From Homarus americanus (taxonomy: Eukaryota; Arthropoda; Malacostraca; Decapoda; Nephropidae), in assembly GCF_018991925.1 (NCBI RefSeq), contig NW_024744357.1:2809409-2873408 (forward strand): 64,000 nt of DNA, in the 5' to 3' direction. Under the pieces are notes generated by a model. It was not told the DNA's origin. It ran no database searches and was given only the letters and a program-made list of their open reading frames with translations. The position numbers were made by a program, and so were the translations under genes. Positions 10,376 through 21,869 of this stretch are shown in pieces (position 1 is the first letter of the stretch; the number at the start of each line of letters is the position of its first letter).

Positions 10376-12952
10376 TAAACACAGTCAGTGCAGGTATACA
10401 ATAAACACAGTCAGTGCAGGTATACAATAAACACAGTCAGTGCAGGTATACAATGAACACAGTCAGGGCAGGTTATACAATAAACACAGTCAGTGCAGGT
10501 ATACAATAAACACAGTCAGGGCAGGTATACAATAAACACAGTCAGTGCGGGTATACAATGAACACAGTCAGTGCAGGTATACAATGAACACAGTCAGGGC
10601 AGGTATACAATAAACACAGTCAGTGCAGGTGTACAATAAACACAGTCAGTGCAGGTATACAATGAACACAGTCAGTGCAGGTATACAATAAACACAGTCA
10701 GGTGGGTATACAATAAACACAGTCAGGGCAGGTATACAATAAACACAGTCAGTGCGGTATACAATAACACAGGGTAACACAGTCAGTGCAGGTATACAAT
10801 AAAACAGTCAGTGGGTATACAATAAACACAGTCAGTGCAGGTATACAATGAACACAGTCAGTGCAGGTATACAATAAACACAGTCAGTGGGTATACAATA
10901 AACACAGTCAGTGCAGGTATACAATAAACACAGTCAGTGCAGGTATACAATAAACACAGTCAGTGCAGGTATACAATAAACACAGTCAGTGCAGGTATAC
11001 AAGCCACAGTCAGGGCAGGTATACAATAAACACAGTCAGTGCAGGTATACAATAAACACAGTCAGTGCAGGTATACAATAAACACAGTCAGTGGCAGGTA
11101 TACAATAAACACAGTCAGGGCAGGTATACAATAAACACAGTCAGTGCAGGTATACAATAAACACAGTCAGTGCAGGTATACAATAAAACACAGTCAGTCG
11201 GTATACAATGAACATAGGCAGTGCAGGTATACAATAAACACAGTCAGTGCAGGTATACAATGAACAACAGTCAGTGCAGGTATACAATAAACACAGTCAG
11301 TGCAGGTATACAATAAACACAGTCAGTTAGGTATGCAATAAACACAGTGTGCAGGTATACAATGAACATAGGCAGTGCAGGTATACAATAAACACAGGCA
11401 GTGCAGGTATACAATAGCACAGTCAGTGCAGGTATACAATGAACAGTCAGTGCAGGTATACAAACACAGTCAGTCGGGTATACAATAAACACAGTCAGTG
11501 CAGGTATACAATAAACACAGTCAGTGCAGGTATACAATAAACACAGTCAGAACGGGTATACAATAAACACAGTCAGGGCAGGTATACAATAAACACAGTC
11601 AGGGCAGGTATACAATAAACACAGTCAGGCAGGTATACAATAAACACAGTCAGGTGTAGGTATACAATAAACACACAGTCAGTGCAGGTATACAATGAAC
11701 ACAGTCAGTGCAGGTATACAATAAACACAGTCAGTGCAGGTATACAATGAACACAGTCAGTGGGTATACAATAAAAGCAAGTCAGTGCGGATCAATAAAC
11801 ACAGTCAGTGCAGGTATACAAAACACAGTCAGTGTAGGTATACAATAAACAGTCAGTGCAGGTATACAATAAACACAGTCAGGGCAGGTATACAATAAAG
11901 CACAGTCAGGCGGGTATACAATAACACAGTCAGTGCGGGTATACAATAACACAGTCAGTGCAGGTATACAATAACACAGTCAGGGCAGGTATACAATAAA
12001 CACAGTCAGTGCAGGTATACAATAAACACAGTCAGTGCAGGTATACAATAAACACAGTCAGGGCAGGTATACAATAAACACAGTCAGTGCAGGTATACAA
12101 TAAAGCTGATCAGTGCAGGTATACAATAAAACACAGTCAGTGCAGGTATACAATAAACACAGTCGGTGTAGGTATACAATAACACAGTCAGTGCAGGTAT
12201 ACAATAAACACAGTCAGGGCAGGTATACAATAACACAGTCAGTAGGTTACAATAAACACAGGCAGTGTAGGTATACAATAAACACAGTCAGTGCAGGTAT
12301 ACAATGAACACAGTCAGTGCAGGTATACAATGAACACAGTCAGTGCAGGTATACAATAAACACAGTCAGTGCAGGTATACAATAAACACAGTCAGGGCAG
12401 GTATACAATAAACACAGTCAGTGCAGGTATACAATAAACACAGTCAGTGCAGGTATACAATAAACACAGTCAGGGCAGGTATACAATAAACTGACCAGTG
12501 CAGGTATACAATAAACACAGTCAGTGCAGGTATACAATGAACACAGTCAGTGCAGGTATACAATAAACACAGTCAATGCGGTATACAATAACACACAGTC
12601 AGGGCAGGTATACAATAAGCACAGTCAGTGCAGGTATACAATAACACAGTCAGGCAGGTATACAATAAACACAGTCAGTGCAGGTATACAATAAACACAG
12701 TCAGGGCAGGTATACAATAAACACAGTCAGTGCAGGTATACAATGAACACAGTCAGTGCAGGTATACAATAAACACAGTCAGTGTAGGTATACAATAAAC
12801 ACAGTCAGTGCAGGTATACAATAAACACAGTCAGTGCAGGTATACAATGAACACAGTCAGTGCAGGTATACAATGAACACAGTCAGTGCAGGTATACAAT
12901 GAACATAGGCAGTGCAGGTATACAATGAACACAGTCAGTGCAGGTATACAAT
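10376..12952 (+). repeat. AATAAA-bearing variant block of the 26-bp satellite
   Basis: From about 10,370 most monomers change to TACAATAAACACAGTCAG, so the plus strand carries the canonical polyadenylation hexamer AATAAA roughly every 26 bp. This block lacks the clean register of the left part. Monomers are often shortened (GTCAGTGGG, GTCAGGCAGG) or lengthened by one base. It reads either as an older, less homogenised edge or as a region of poor consensus. Confidence 0.9.
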
Positions 12953-13504
12953 TCCACCCATAATATCGCGTTTTATTCTATCAAATTTTCCTTCGTGTTC
13001 TTAAAGTTTCGATTTATTTAAAAGTGTTCCGCCCATGTTCACTTGACCTCTGTCTTGACCAGGGATACGATCACTATGAGGGTTTACAATTTTTTTTATT
13101 AAATTTTGTCCCGCGAGGGGGCTAGTTTATTGGGCACCCTCTTACATCCTATGCAAGGTGAAGCGCAAAAGCGTTTACAGCGCCCAACTGGGAAGCATGC
13201 GCAGTTCATGCTTGCCTTCATGACTCATGCATTAAGGGCGTAAAAGCTTGAAGGGCCATGGGTTTTGTCAGCAAGTTACATAAAGTGACAGGGTAATGAT
13301 TGTGTGGGGGAAAATTCCCGGTACAATTCATCTGTGGTAGATCCCTAATAATGTCAAGTGCCAGGCCTGTCACTAGGAGGGGGGACACATGGTCAGGGAG
13401 GGAAGAGGTGTTGGTAACGGCTGGGGACCTGTAGGAGGAGGTCATAGGGCAAGTGTACTGGGGGGAAGGGTCATAAAGTCACGCTCCAACCGGGATTATT
13501 AGTA
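12953..13504. other. Unique DNA; possible retroelement 3' end on the minus strand
   Basis: Read on the minus strand, 13,480 to 13,080 ends with GCCCAATAAACTAG, a GC-rich segment CCCCCTCGCGGGAC, then TTTAATAAAAAAAA, which resembles a polyadenylated 3' tail. The minus-strand frame 13,218-13,445 (75 codons) has no recognisable domain. The call is suggestive only. Confidence 0.3.
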
Positions 13505-13679
13505 CAGTAAAAACCTCCATATAACGGACTTCTATCTCCATATAATCCGTTAGATGGGGTACATTATATTTAACAGATCCTCGATATAACGCATTATCAT
13601 TTCTATATAGTTCATATGTAACGAACGCTCGACATAACGGACTTTCCTCTCCATATACCGTTAAATAGAGGTTTTACTG
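13505..13679. mobile_element. Miniature pogo/Tigger-like DNA transposon (MITE 1)
   Basis: The element begins CAGTAAAAACCTCCATAT and ends AAATAGAGGTTTTACTG, forming terminal inverted repeats. It is flanked on both sides by TA (13503-13504 and 13680-13681), the target duplication expected of the Tc1/mariner superfamily. CAGTA-start termini with an AACCTC block resemble pogo/Tigger elements. The interior is AT-rich, carries repeated ATATAACGGACT-type motifs in both orientations, and has no coding capacity, so it is non-autonomous. Family assignment is from the termini only. Confidence 0.75.
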
Positions 13680-13681
13680 TA

Positions 13682-15150
13682 CTCTGGTTTCACTACAGTT
13701 TCTAGGGTTCAATGAGTGCCTGAGTCCATCGTTCTCTCTCTGTCTATTTGTCAAGTTACCTCTTGCTTGTTCATCTATGTATATAAAGTACTGTAATGAA
13801 ACCTTCTTTAAGCTAGGGCAGGTCTTAGTCTCCCTTACTGCCAGTCCCACCCTGTTGTTTAGGTAAAGTTACACCGTCGCCTGTCCATGGTCCTTGAGCA
13901 GGTCAGTTATCACTACTGGTGGGTGAGTGACGTACTGTACTGTGTAGTCTCCTGGAGGACAGTCACATCACATGACGGTGGCGCTGAAACTGCAGGAACA
14001 AGACGTGTACACCGGAACGAATAGAAAACAGCAATCTTTAGTGCAGATAATAGAAAAATAAAGATGTATTAAAATATAAAAATAACACAAATATGGATAT
14101 GGACTTTCACCAAATCACCGAAACTGTATTGGGTTTCCGGATAAAATACAAAATAAAATTAAAATCCTGAAAACTACAACGAAAGAGAAAAATCAGAAAT
14201 AACATTTACGATATAGGTAAAAATTCCTTTGATTTACAGAGTTAAAACATGGAATGGTATTTTATCGTCGGCTTTGGATTTCTATTGAAGTAGTTTCATA
14301 AAAAAAATAATCAGTGGCCATATGCTGAACTTTTTTTTAATTAAATTTTCATATCAAATTAAAACAGAGAAAAATATATTTTGAGTGAAGGAAAAAATTA
14401 TAAACTGTTTCATATAGTATTACTCCTCCCAAAGTGTAGACGAGTGATGAAAGATACATCTAGTTGGTTACTGTCTTGATCTTAGGGTTTCTGGTGATGT
14501 TGTTGTTGTTGTTGTTGTTATAGTTGTTTGTGGTTCTGTTGTCACCATTGTTGTTCACTGTTATACTGTTTGTTGCTCACCTTTCATCACTGTTGTTGGT
14601 TACTGTTGCCACCGTTGTTACACACTGTTATGCCGTTGATAGTTCTCTCTCCCCGTTACTGCTGTTGCTGGCGTCCACTGTGAACTTTTCTTTGTTTTTT
14701 GCTGATGGGAAAAAAACAAAATCCTACTCAGCCACCCGGAAGAGAAACCACCTGTTACTCCTTTACTTTATTTAATCTTTTGTTTGTTTTAGTAATTCCT
14801 TTGTTTACTTTTGTTTTGAGAGACCACAGGTTTATAATTTTATTCACTTAGAGTTATATTTGTGTTTATCTTAGTTATAGGTTAGTAATTAATGTGTTTT
14901 GAGTTTATTTAAGTCTTTCTTAAAGATTTATTTATGGTTTCTCAGACAGCACAGTTTACTATAGTATTTTTTATCTTATATAACTATTATTTACTTTTTT
15001 TCCAGAGATTAAAGGATTTTTTTTATTTAGATCTTTATTTTTTTAGTTTATTTTAATATTCCATTACTGTATTATTTATTGTGAGTTTTTTTAGTCATTG
15101 TTTTAAATTGGTTTTCTAAGAGGTTGTCGTTTTGTTTATTTATTAAATTT
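13682..15150. other. Unique AT-rich DNA, no gene recognised
   Basis: Contains a short (TTG)n run at 14499-14519 and many A/T homopolymers. The frame 14524-14775 + is a by-product of the TTG-rich stretch. No splice-bounded exon stands out. Confidence 0.5.
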
Positions 15151-15153
15151 CAG

Positions 15154-15395
15154 CAGAATGAACCTCTCTCTAGTAATAATCCGGTAAAATGGAGGTCTCA
15201 CATCTAACGGATCCTCGATATAACGGACTGTCATCTCTATAATGTGCGTTAAATGGAGGTTTCACATGTAATGGATCCTCGATATAATGGACTTTAATCT
15301 CTATATAGTTCAATGGATGGAGGTTTCACATCTAACGGACTCTTGATATAACGGACTTCCCTCTCCACATAGTTCGTTAAATAGAGGTTTTACTG
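15154..15395. mobile_element. Pogo/Tigger-like miniature transposon with internal repeats (MITE 2)
   Basis: The right end AAATAGAGGTTTTACTG followed by TA (15396-15397) is identical to that of the element at 13505-13679. The left end (CAGAATGAACCTC from 15154) is diverged. The interior has three tandem copies of about 65-75 bp, each with GGAGGTYTCACATSTAAYGG and CTCGATATAACGGACT-type segments. This element has therefore grown by internal duplication relative to its sibling 1.5 kb upstream. The left boundary is uncertain by a few bases. Confidence 0.65.
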
Positions 15396-15548
15396 TACTC
15401 ATTTATATTCTTCTGTTTAGGTTATCTTAGAGAGCAGTGGTTATTACTTTGTCAATTCTCTGTCAATATAACAGCTGAGGTCAGATGCATTTATACTCTG
15501 CATCTTACCGACATGAAGGCTTGCTGGTTTTAGAGGTCTTTTAGGGAT

Positions 15549-15630
15549 GGTTAGGTTAGGTTAGGTTAGGTTAGGTTAGGTTAGGTTAGGTTGGGTTAGG
15601 TTAGGTTAGGTTAGGTTAGGTTAGGTTAGG
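15549..15630. repeat. Interstitial telomere-type (TTAGG)n
   Basis: Sixteen pentamers of TTAGG, one of them TTGGG. TTAGG is the telomere motif of most arthropods. Unique DNA flanks both sides, so this is an internal block, not a chromosome end. Confidence 0.95.
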
Positions 15631-16639
15631 TTCGCTTGACTCCAGTATGTTTTTCATTCTCCTCCTCTAACCTTCTCGACGGCAGTAAGATCTGAAGGTA
15701 ATGGCGAACTATGATAAAAAACGGAAATATTTTACCGATTTCGTGACTGAAGGTTAAGATGTCAGGAGTCAGTTGTGGAAAATATCTATTGGAGGCTTAA
15801 TGAAATGTGTTTTGTGATGGTGTACCTTTGTAAGGCTTTTCTTCTGTCCTCTGGTATACGAAAAGCTATAGGGTAAATTTCCAGGGGCAATAATGTTGAT
15901 CAGATGTGATTGTCCTTGAGATTAGAATGCTGAATGGTTGGAGAATTTTCTCTTCTTTGATAATCTATGAAAGGTTTTGGTTTTCCGATAGAAAGACCTT
16001 AAAGACTGTGGTTGTTTGTGTGGCAGAAGGAAGATGAGGGAGGTGGGCGGCTGACCTCGCTGCAGCATTAAATAAAATGACAAAGGTTAATTCATTGTTT
16101 ACATTCAGGCTTGTGGGTGGGTGGCATGCGTTCCTTTACGACTAACACTGTCATTACAATTTACATGGAAAGTGTGATATTTATGTAAACATCCCGTTAA
16201 TATAATTTCTGTCCTGATGCTATATTTTTTCACCGTTATTCCATGTAAATATATTACTGTACTCTGTAATAAATATGTAATTTTTGTAATTTACGTGACG
16301 CAACACTAATGACAGAACCACAGGGAGTGTCGTCGTGTTGTTACAGAACTGCACACACATAAAACACTCGTCAGTAGAGACATACAGTACATCTGCCTGA
16401 ATGATGGAAATATGAACTGAACTCACAGTCTTGTGGACATGTTATGACAAGTTCCGTGTTTTCTAGTACAGGTTCATCTGAAAACGACTTTATATAATGT
16501 GTTATAACAGTAAATTGGTTGTCGTAAGTCAGAGGAAGAATTTAAAACAAAGGTGTTAATGCTGCAGAAAAGTAAACCTGGGGGAATTTAATAATACAAA
16601 AGTAGTTAAAATGTTCACTTGTATGTAAAATATAATTAC

Positions 16640-16642
<3 letters not shown>
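15631..16642. other. Unique DNA, no gene recognised
   Basis: No recognisable coding, RNA or repeat structure. The minus-strand frame 16,220-16,426 has no known motif. Confidence 0.5.

Positions 16643-16675
<33 letters not shown>
16643..16675. repeat. (GT)n microsatellite
   Basis: A pure GT run of 33 bp. Confidence 0.95.
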
Positions 16676-16676
<1 letters not shown>

Positions 16677-16980
16677 CTTAAACAGGCTCAGACCAACACT
16701 AAGTTTTCCTCCAAGTGAAAAAAAAAACAGCATGAATATTATGATCTTGTATTGTGGTGAATACCTGCGAGTGTTCATATACAGTAGTGGTGAGCAGAGC
16801 CAATAATGTTTGTGGCATAACCTGCAGTCTAGTGGTAATAAGGTGCTCACTTATCAGGCGGTGAGAGTTGGAGTACAGTGGAGGCTGTTAGTACAGTAAT
16901 AGTTCAGGTGGTGATGCTGCTTACCTCATTCAGTCACGCCCGAGGTACTTGATCTGTGACCCCCAAAAAATCTTCAATGA
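16676..16980. other. Unique DNA between microsatellites
   Basis: No gene or repeat recognised apart from an A9 run near 16,720. Confidence 0.5.
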
Positions 16981-16985
16981 TAATA

Positions 16986-17051
<66 letters not shown>
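16981..17051. repeat. (TAA)n microsatellite
   Basis: About 23 TAA units with one early interruption. Confidence 0.95.
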
Positions 17052-17052
<1 letters not shown>

Positions 17053-19203
17053 GTAGGTCGAGAAGGGATATCTGGTTATACTGATCCAAGCTGCAGGTCT
17101 GTCAAGCTTTGGATTGATTGTCTCCGAGTTGAACGACTTACGAGTGTTTATTAATTTTAAGACGAAACATAAAAGAAAGAGTCACAGCAAAACCCACACG
17201 GCTCTGTTATTTGTGGAATACAATAAAAAAATATAAACAAGCTGATTATTCATTCTATTGTTCAATACCGAGAGAAAATTATGATAATGTACGACAATGG
17301 TTGAAGGAGTCTGGAGCAGCCTACAGACTATACCACCAGGCGACGTAAACAAATAAAGTAATACAGTGAAACACCCCCCCACCCTACCTCTTCCTCCCCC
17401 CACAGTATATAGAGATTCTCTCACTTGTCAAGAAATCTTTAAGAGGAAGCAGAGACCCTCACCAAATATGTAAATTAAAATAGAATACCATATTATTTCT
17501 AAATGAAACTTCAAACTGGAGCCATAATTCTTGATGGCAGAGGTGACAGGTCAGGTCTGGAGCAGATATCGGGAATAGAAGAAAAGTTAACTTACAAAAC
17601 AAGAAAGTGAAGAAATGTATAAGACGAGTCGTGAGGCCATGAATCACGATGGCCAGCTTCTGGAAGGCGGGATATGTGGCTCCTGGTCTCGTGCCAAGTG
17701 CCAAGGTTTACGGGAGAGACTATCAGGAAATAAAATCTGATGCCATGAACCAACTTCCTTGGTACAGCAGAAGTGGCAGTAGGAGGTCAACAACCTCTAG
17801 TGTCTTGTTCAGTCGGTGGAAGCTGAACACATAAAACAGAACTGAGAAGTTATTGAGAAAAAGGAAATTTACAGACCATCAACACTTCCATTAACACAGT
17901 AGATGATGGACTGACTGACAGACGGGCGTGCAGAGTTGACATTTATGAAGGGAAAGCTGTCTGACTTTGAGTGAACCTCATCATATAATCGAAGCCTATG
18001 AATCTAAATTAGTTGTTGCATAGAGGGGGACAACACCAATGTGCATGAGTAAAAAGCTGAAAAAAGTTATGTTTATCGTAATGGAAAACATTAAGAAAGA
18101 ATAAAAAACAAGACACAGGTGATGACAGAAACATGGTAAACGAGGAGATGTTCTGAAGAATAGTGGAGAAGAGATCACAAAGACGATTGATGAAGAGGAG
18201 CAGAAACATAAAAAATAAATCTGAACACTCTTGTCAGAACCAAGAAACACGACCATGAATTATGAAACCTTGGAGAGATTACATCCGATAAGGAGTTCCG
18301 AGATGATTGTGGAGGAAATTATGGTGACATCACTGTTATTGACGGCGGATATGACACTGAGGTGAAGAATATGAATGAGAGAATTAAACGATTGAGAGGC
18401 GATAGTAGACGATCCCCAAATATGCTGAGCTAAGAAGAATTTGAGCCTGGTGAGTCTAGGGAATCAAAGGGGTGAGGGAAAACTTATAAAGATGATGTCG
18501 TAAATATGTTAGATGGTCAAGTTCCAAGTTTATTAAGTTAAGGTAATGTAGCCAGTCAGCAAACGCAAGAGGATGATGTATGATAGAAGAACGGAATTGT
18601 TTCTGTACAAACGTTAATATCTTACCCAACAGGAATACTCAAGGTTAATAGCTCTTCTATAAACAGAGACATTACCAAATCTAACAAGTTTTACGTAAGT
18701 GAAGCCAAAGCAGAACTCAGTGTTGAGGGCTGCAACACAGGTCACTTGAAGAACTCCAATTTCTCAAGACATTGAGAGATAACGTCTTATAGACTTACAC
18801 CAGCACGTAACAGAGAATACACGAGGCAGACACACACTTAAACCCTACTTGCGAGACCTCATAATGAAAAAATAAATTATAATCTCCTCTGGGCAAAAAC
18901 ATATCCATGACTTGTAGTATTCAACAGAGTCACAACAGTCACGGGGGCGATGATCTGCACACTGTCACGGGCGGTAGATCTACAAGGTGTTCGTCTGTGA
19001 TAACGTGATTATATTTCAGTAAAGGGTAAACTTGACATCGACCGTGGAGAATGGTTATGTGTACATGTAAGATATTCTAAAACATAGTGGAATGTCTGTA
19101 TACTGTATAGTAATTTATTCGTTGTTCAGCCGAGGAACATCTGGGGACAAACTCTTAGCAAAAAAAATCTTTATACCAGGAATAACCAAGAAAACATGAC
19201 CCC

Positions 19204-19206
<3 letters not shown>
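17052..19206. other. Unique DNA, no gene recognised
   Basis: Several 60-85-codon frames on both strands (for example 17649-17834 + and 17996-18256 -), none with a recognisable domain. No repeats of note. Confidence 0.5.

Positions 19207-19250
<44 letters not shown>
19207..19250. repeat. (TA)n microsatellite at a SINE tail
   Basis: A TA run of 44 bp. It directly abuts the 3' end of the tRNA-like element read on the minus strand, so it is probably that element's microsatellite tail. Confidence 0.9.
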
Positions 19251-19252
<2 letters not shown>

Positions 19253-19256
<4 letters not shown>

Positions 19257-19376
19257 TTTTTGTCCATATAACACGCTGACTTTGAACATATAATCAACGA
19301 CCTCACCAGCCAGAACTCGAACCCTCGACCTACTGCGTGGGACCAGGAAACGCTACCGACCATGCCACAGAGACAT
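19253..19376 (-). mobile_element. tRNA-derived SINE-like element
   Basis: On the minus strand a box A-like TGGCATGGTCGG (19356-19367) is followed 32 nt later by a box B GGTTCGAGTTC (19313-19323). This is the spacing and form of an RNA polymerase III promoter in a tRNA. The two boxes are joined by a tRNA-like stretch with CCACGCAGTAGG. Downstream comes GTCGTTGATTATATGTTC, then GTGTTATATGGAC, then A-rich sequence running into the (TA)n tract. A second copy of the same tail lies in the loop of the hairpin at 19,551-19,592 in the opposite orientation, which supports this being a dispersed repeat. It is not a tRNA gene: the acceptor stem does not pair. Confidence 0.6.
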
Positions 19377-19428
19377 AAAAAGCAGTTCTAGACTATGTTA
19401 TATTTCACACAAAGCCTGTTCATCGAGC

Positions 19429-19714
19429 TGATGGCGCCGTAAACCTCCCATTGGGAACTGCCCGTGCCATTTATGTGGATGTCAGTAGCATTTTACCCAA
19501 TGCAGCTGGTATGAAACACGAGGTACCATATATACTTCATTTTTAGTCCATTTTTAGGTCGTTGATTATATGTTCGAAGTCCGCGTGTTATATGGACTAA
19601 AAATGAAGTATATATGGTACCTCGTGTTTCATACCAGCTGGATTGGGTAAAATGCTACTGACATCCACATAAATGGCACGGGCAGTTCCCAATGGGAGGT
19701 TCACGGCGCCATCA
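19429..19714. repeat. Near-perfect inverted repeat, 122-bp arms, 42-bp loop
   Basis: Left arm 19429-19550 and right arm 19593-19714 are reverse complements with only two differences seen (GTAAAC versus GTGAAC, and ACCCAATGC versus ACCCAATCC). The loop carries the SINE tail sequence GGTCGTTGATTATATGTTC. A transcript of either strand would form a ~120-bp RNA duplex. It may be a fold-back transposon or an inverted duplication formed by template switching next to the SINE. Confidence 0.95.
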
Positions 19715-20335
19715 GACTATGAATTGTATAGAATGACAAGAACACACCCAACACTACATTGTGTGAAGAAAATGAAAACTACACAATGTGAAGATATAAA
19801 CAGTCATAATTATACTCCGTGGCGGTAGAAGCAGTTAAAACAACACTATGCGAAGCTAAGAACAGTCACATGTACAGTGTGTTGAGGAAAAAGCCAGAAA
19901 ACATCACACTGTGGAGGTAGAAATAGTCGGTGTTACACTTCGTGGCGTCAGAGGCTGAGTCGGAACCTTCCTCGCCCCATGTAAACAATTGAACTAGGGT
20001 GGCAGGCATTTGTTTTTATAAGTGCCAAACACAAAGGGGAATATTGACTTGTCGATTCTCTCTCTTCTGGGCGTCGAATGTTTAGATCCCACAAAAGTCG
20101 ACAGTCATTTGTTTGTGCTGGGATATTTTAAGTGTATATAATATTCACACCAGAATGTAAAGGCATTTATATTTTTGTGTTGTATTATTTTGAACATCTA
20201 TAATGTCTAAATCTATACATACTGTAAATTTAAATAGTTTCATCTTTGTTTTTGTTGAAAATTATAAATGTATATGAATGAAACATATTGTATATTTTCT
20301 TGTGCAGTTTTAAGGTTGAAGCTATGGAAATTAGG
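19715..20335. other. Unique DNA with faint degenerate repeats
   Basis: From 19,740 to 19,960 there are loosely repeated ACAATGTGAAGAT/ACACTGTGGAGGT-type phrases spaced roughly 45-60 bp, perhaps an old minisatellite. The rest is unremarkable and no gene is recognised. Confidence 0.4.
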
Positions 20336-20396
20336 TCTAGATAGATAGATATATAGATAGATAGATAGCTAGATAGATAGATAGATAGATAGATAG
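20336..20396. repeat. (GATA)n microsatellite
   Basis: About 15 GATA/TAGA units with two interruptions. Confidence 0.95.
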
Positions 20397-21306
20397 CACA
20401 GCATATAATCATTCACCATTCCATCATTACACACTTCACCTATGCACTAAATTTACTAAGACTCTCTTTAACTTGGTGACTGTATACAGGCTGTGTATTA
20501 TGTGCACTTAATGTTACCACAACACAAGATATACATCACTAAATGTCTGTCTTTGAAGGTGCATAATGTAGAGCCACTGCTACAGTATCAATATTTCCCC
20601 TAATATTTGATGATTATTATTTTGTATGACTATTTGCTAATATCTCGTCGTGTTAATTAAGTAAGGCTTTGTTCAGAGGATTACTGCTGCCCCTCACACC
20701 TTGACCCCCCCCCTCCCAATACTGCCCATGGGAAGGCAAGTTATGTGATGGTCAACTACTGCTAATGGATTGGTTTTAAACTGACCAGAATAGATCACAG
20801 GTGTTTTACAGGTGTTTTATAAATAATATATATTTATTTACAACATATGAAAAACAAAAAATAGTCAACTCTGTTGTTTTAGCTGATCCATAAGACATTT
20901 TACCGGGAAATAATTTTTATACACTTCCCGGGAAAACGACTTAGCTGCTATCATGTATACTGAGTGGCAGGGTACCGGAGGAGGATGTGGATTATATTTT
21001 CATTATTATGACGTTTTATCCCCTGTTGTGAATATTTAATTTTATTTTATAGTATTTTGTAATAACCAAATATGTTCTCAGAGTTGTGAAAGTATTAGAG
21101 AGAAAATGTGAATATCGAGGACGAAATCACGAGAATATTCGATGATTCCTGACAACAATTAAATACAAAAGAAAATCCTAAATATCTCCTGGATATTTAA
21201 TGCTCATCTAACAGTCATAAAACTATTAGAGGACTTATTAAAACCATGAGAATATAGTGGGACAAATTTAGATGATTAGAAAGTCACAAGAAAACTACAG
21301 TTATAG
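20397..21306. other. Unique AT-rich DNA, no gene recognised
   Basis: No coding or structural feature recognised. Confidence 0.5.
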
Positions 21307-21541
21307 CAATCATCTACGTCACGAGAGTACCACGTCACATGTCACAATCATCTACGTCACGAGAATACCACGTCACTTGTCACAATCATCTACGTCACGA
21401 GAATACCACGTCACTTGTCACAATCATCTACGTCACGAGAATACCACGTCACTTGTCACAATCATCTACGTCATGAGAATACCACGTCACTTGTCACAAT
21501 CATCTACGTCATGAGAATACCACGTCACTTGTCACAATCAT
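21307..21541. repeat. 38-bp tandem repeat, six copies, rich in TGACG half-sites
   Basis: Units begin at 21307, 21345, 21383, 21421, 21459 and 21497, with a partial seventh. Each contains CTACGTCACGAGAATACCAC (TACGTCAT in the last two copies) and then GTCACTTGTCACAATCAT. Each unit holds two CGTCA motifs (TGACG on the other strand), the half-site bound by CREB/ATF bZIP factors, giving about twelve in 230 bp. The frame running through it is a repeat by-product. Confidence 0.95.
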
Positions 21542-21841
21542 TAGAATATCAGAAGATTAAACAATCACAATATACCTCCCACAGAGTCACGACATATGTT
21601 ACACTAATTAAAGAGTTAAAAGAATCCTTTGAAAAATAACGATAATAGAGAGGAGGGAGCGTGCCTCACTCAGCACCCTGGGTAAGTGAAGCCTTAGTAC
21701 CAACTGAACACCAAAAGGTACACCAACACACCGCACCGCCTTCCATGCCTTACTCTCTCCAGTACCCGAAGGAAAAAAAATGTTACAGAAATAGAGGTTT
21801 GTGGAAATTTCGATAGTTTAGTAATTTATTGAAATAGGATG
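21542..21841. other. Unique DNA
   Basis: No gene recognised. The segment after the 38-bp array continues with one diverged partial unit (ATTAGAATATCAGAAG). Confidence 0.4.
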
Positions 21842-21869
21842 ACACACACACACACACACACACACACAC
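21842..21869. repeat. (AC)n microsatellite
   Basis: A pure AC run of 28 bp. Confidence 0.95.

Larger units (their letters stand above)
4512..12952. repeat. 26-bp satellite array, about 8.4 kb
   Basis: A head-to-tail array of a 26-bp unit with core GCAGGTATACAATGAACATA followed by GACAGT. The common variants are TGCAGG/TGTAGG/TGTGGG at the start and CATAGACAG/CATAGGCAG/CACAGTCAG at the end. Unit boundaries stay in register over long stretches. The right-hand third has many one- to several-base indels. Because 26 is not a multiple of 3 and the commonest unit has no stop on the minus strand, long minus-strand frames of YTCTVYVHCIP-type periodic peptide appear in all frames. These are repeat artefacts, not genes. 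The array begins and ends abruptly in unrelated unique DNA. Confidence 0.97.

Noticed and set aside
4492..10401. Many minus-strand frames of 74-499 codons encoding periodic YTCTVYVHCIPALSMFIV-like peptide
   Set aside because: Same DNA is open in overlapping frames, the peptide is a direct read-out of the 26-bp unit, and one-base slips do not disrupt openness. No start context, splice structure or selection signature is visible.
19253..19376. A true tRNA gene
   Set aside because: Box A and B are present but the acceptor stem and anticodon arm do not fold convincingly. A microsatellite tail and a second copy of its tail region point to a SINE.
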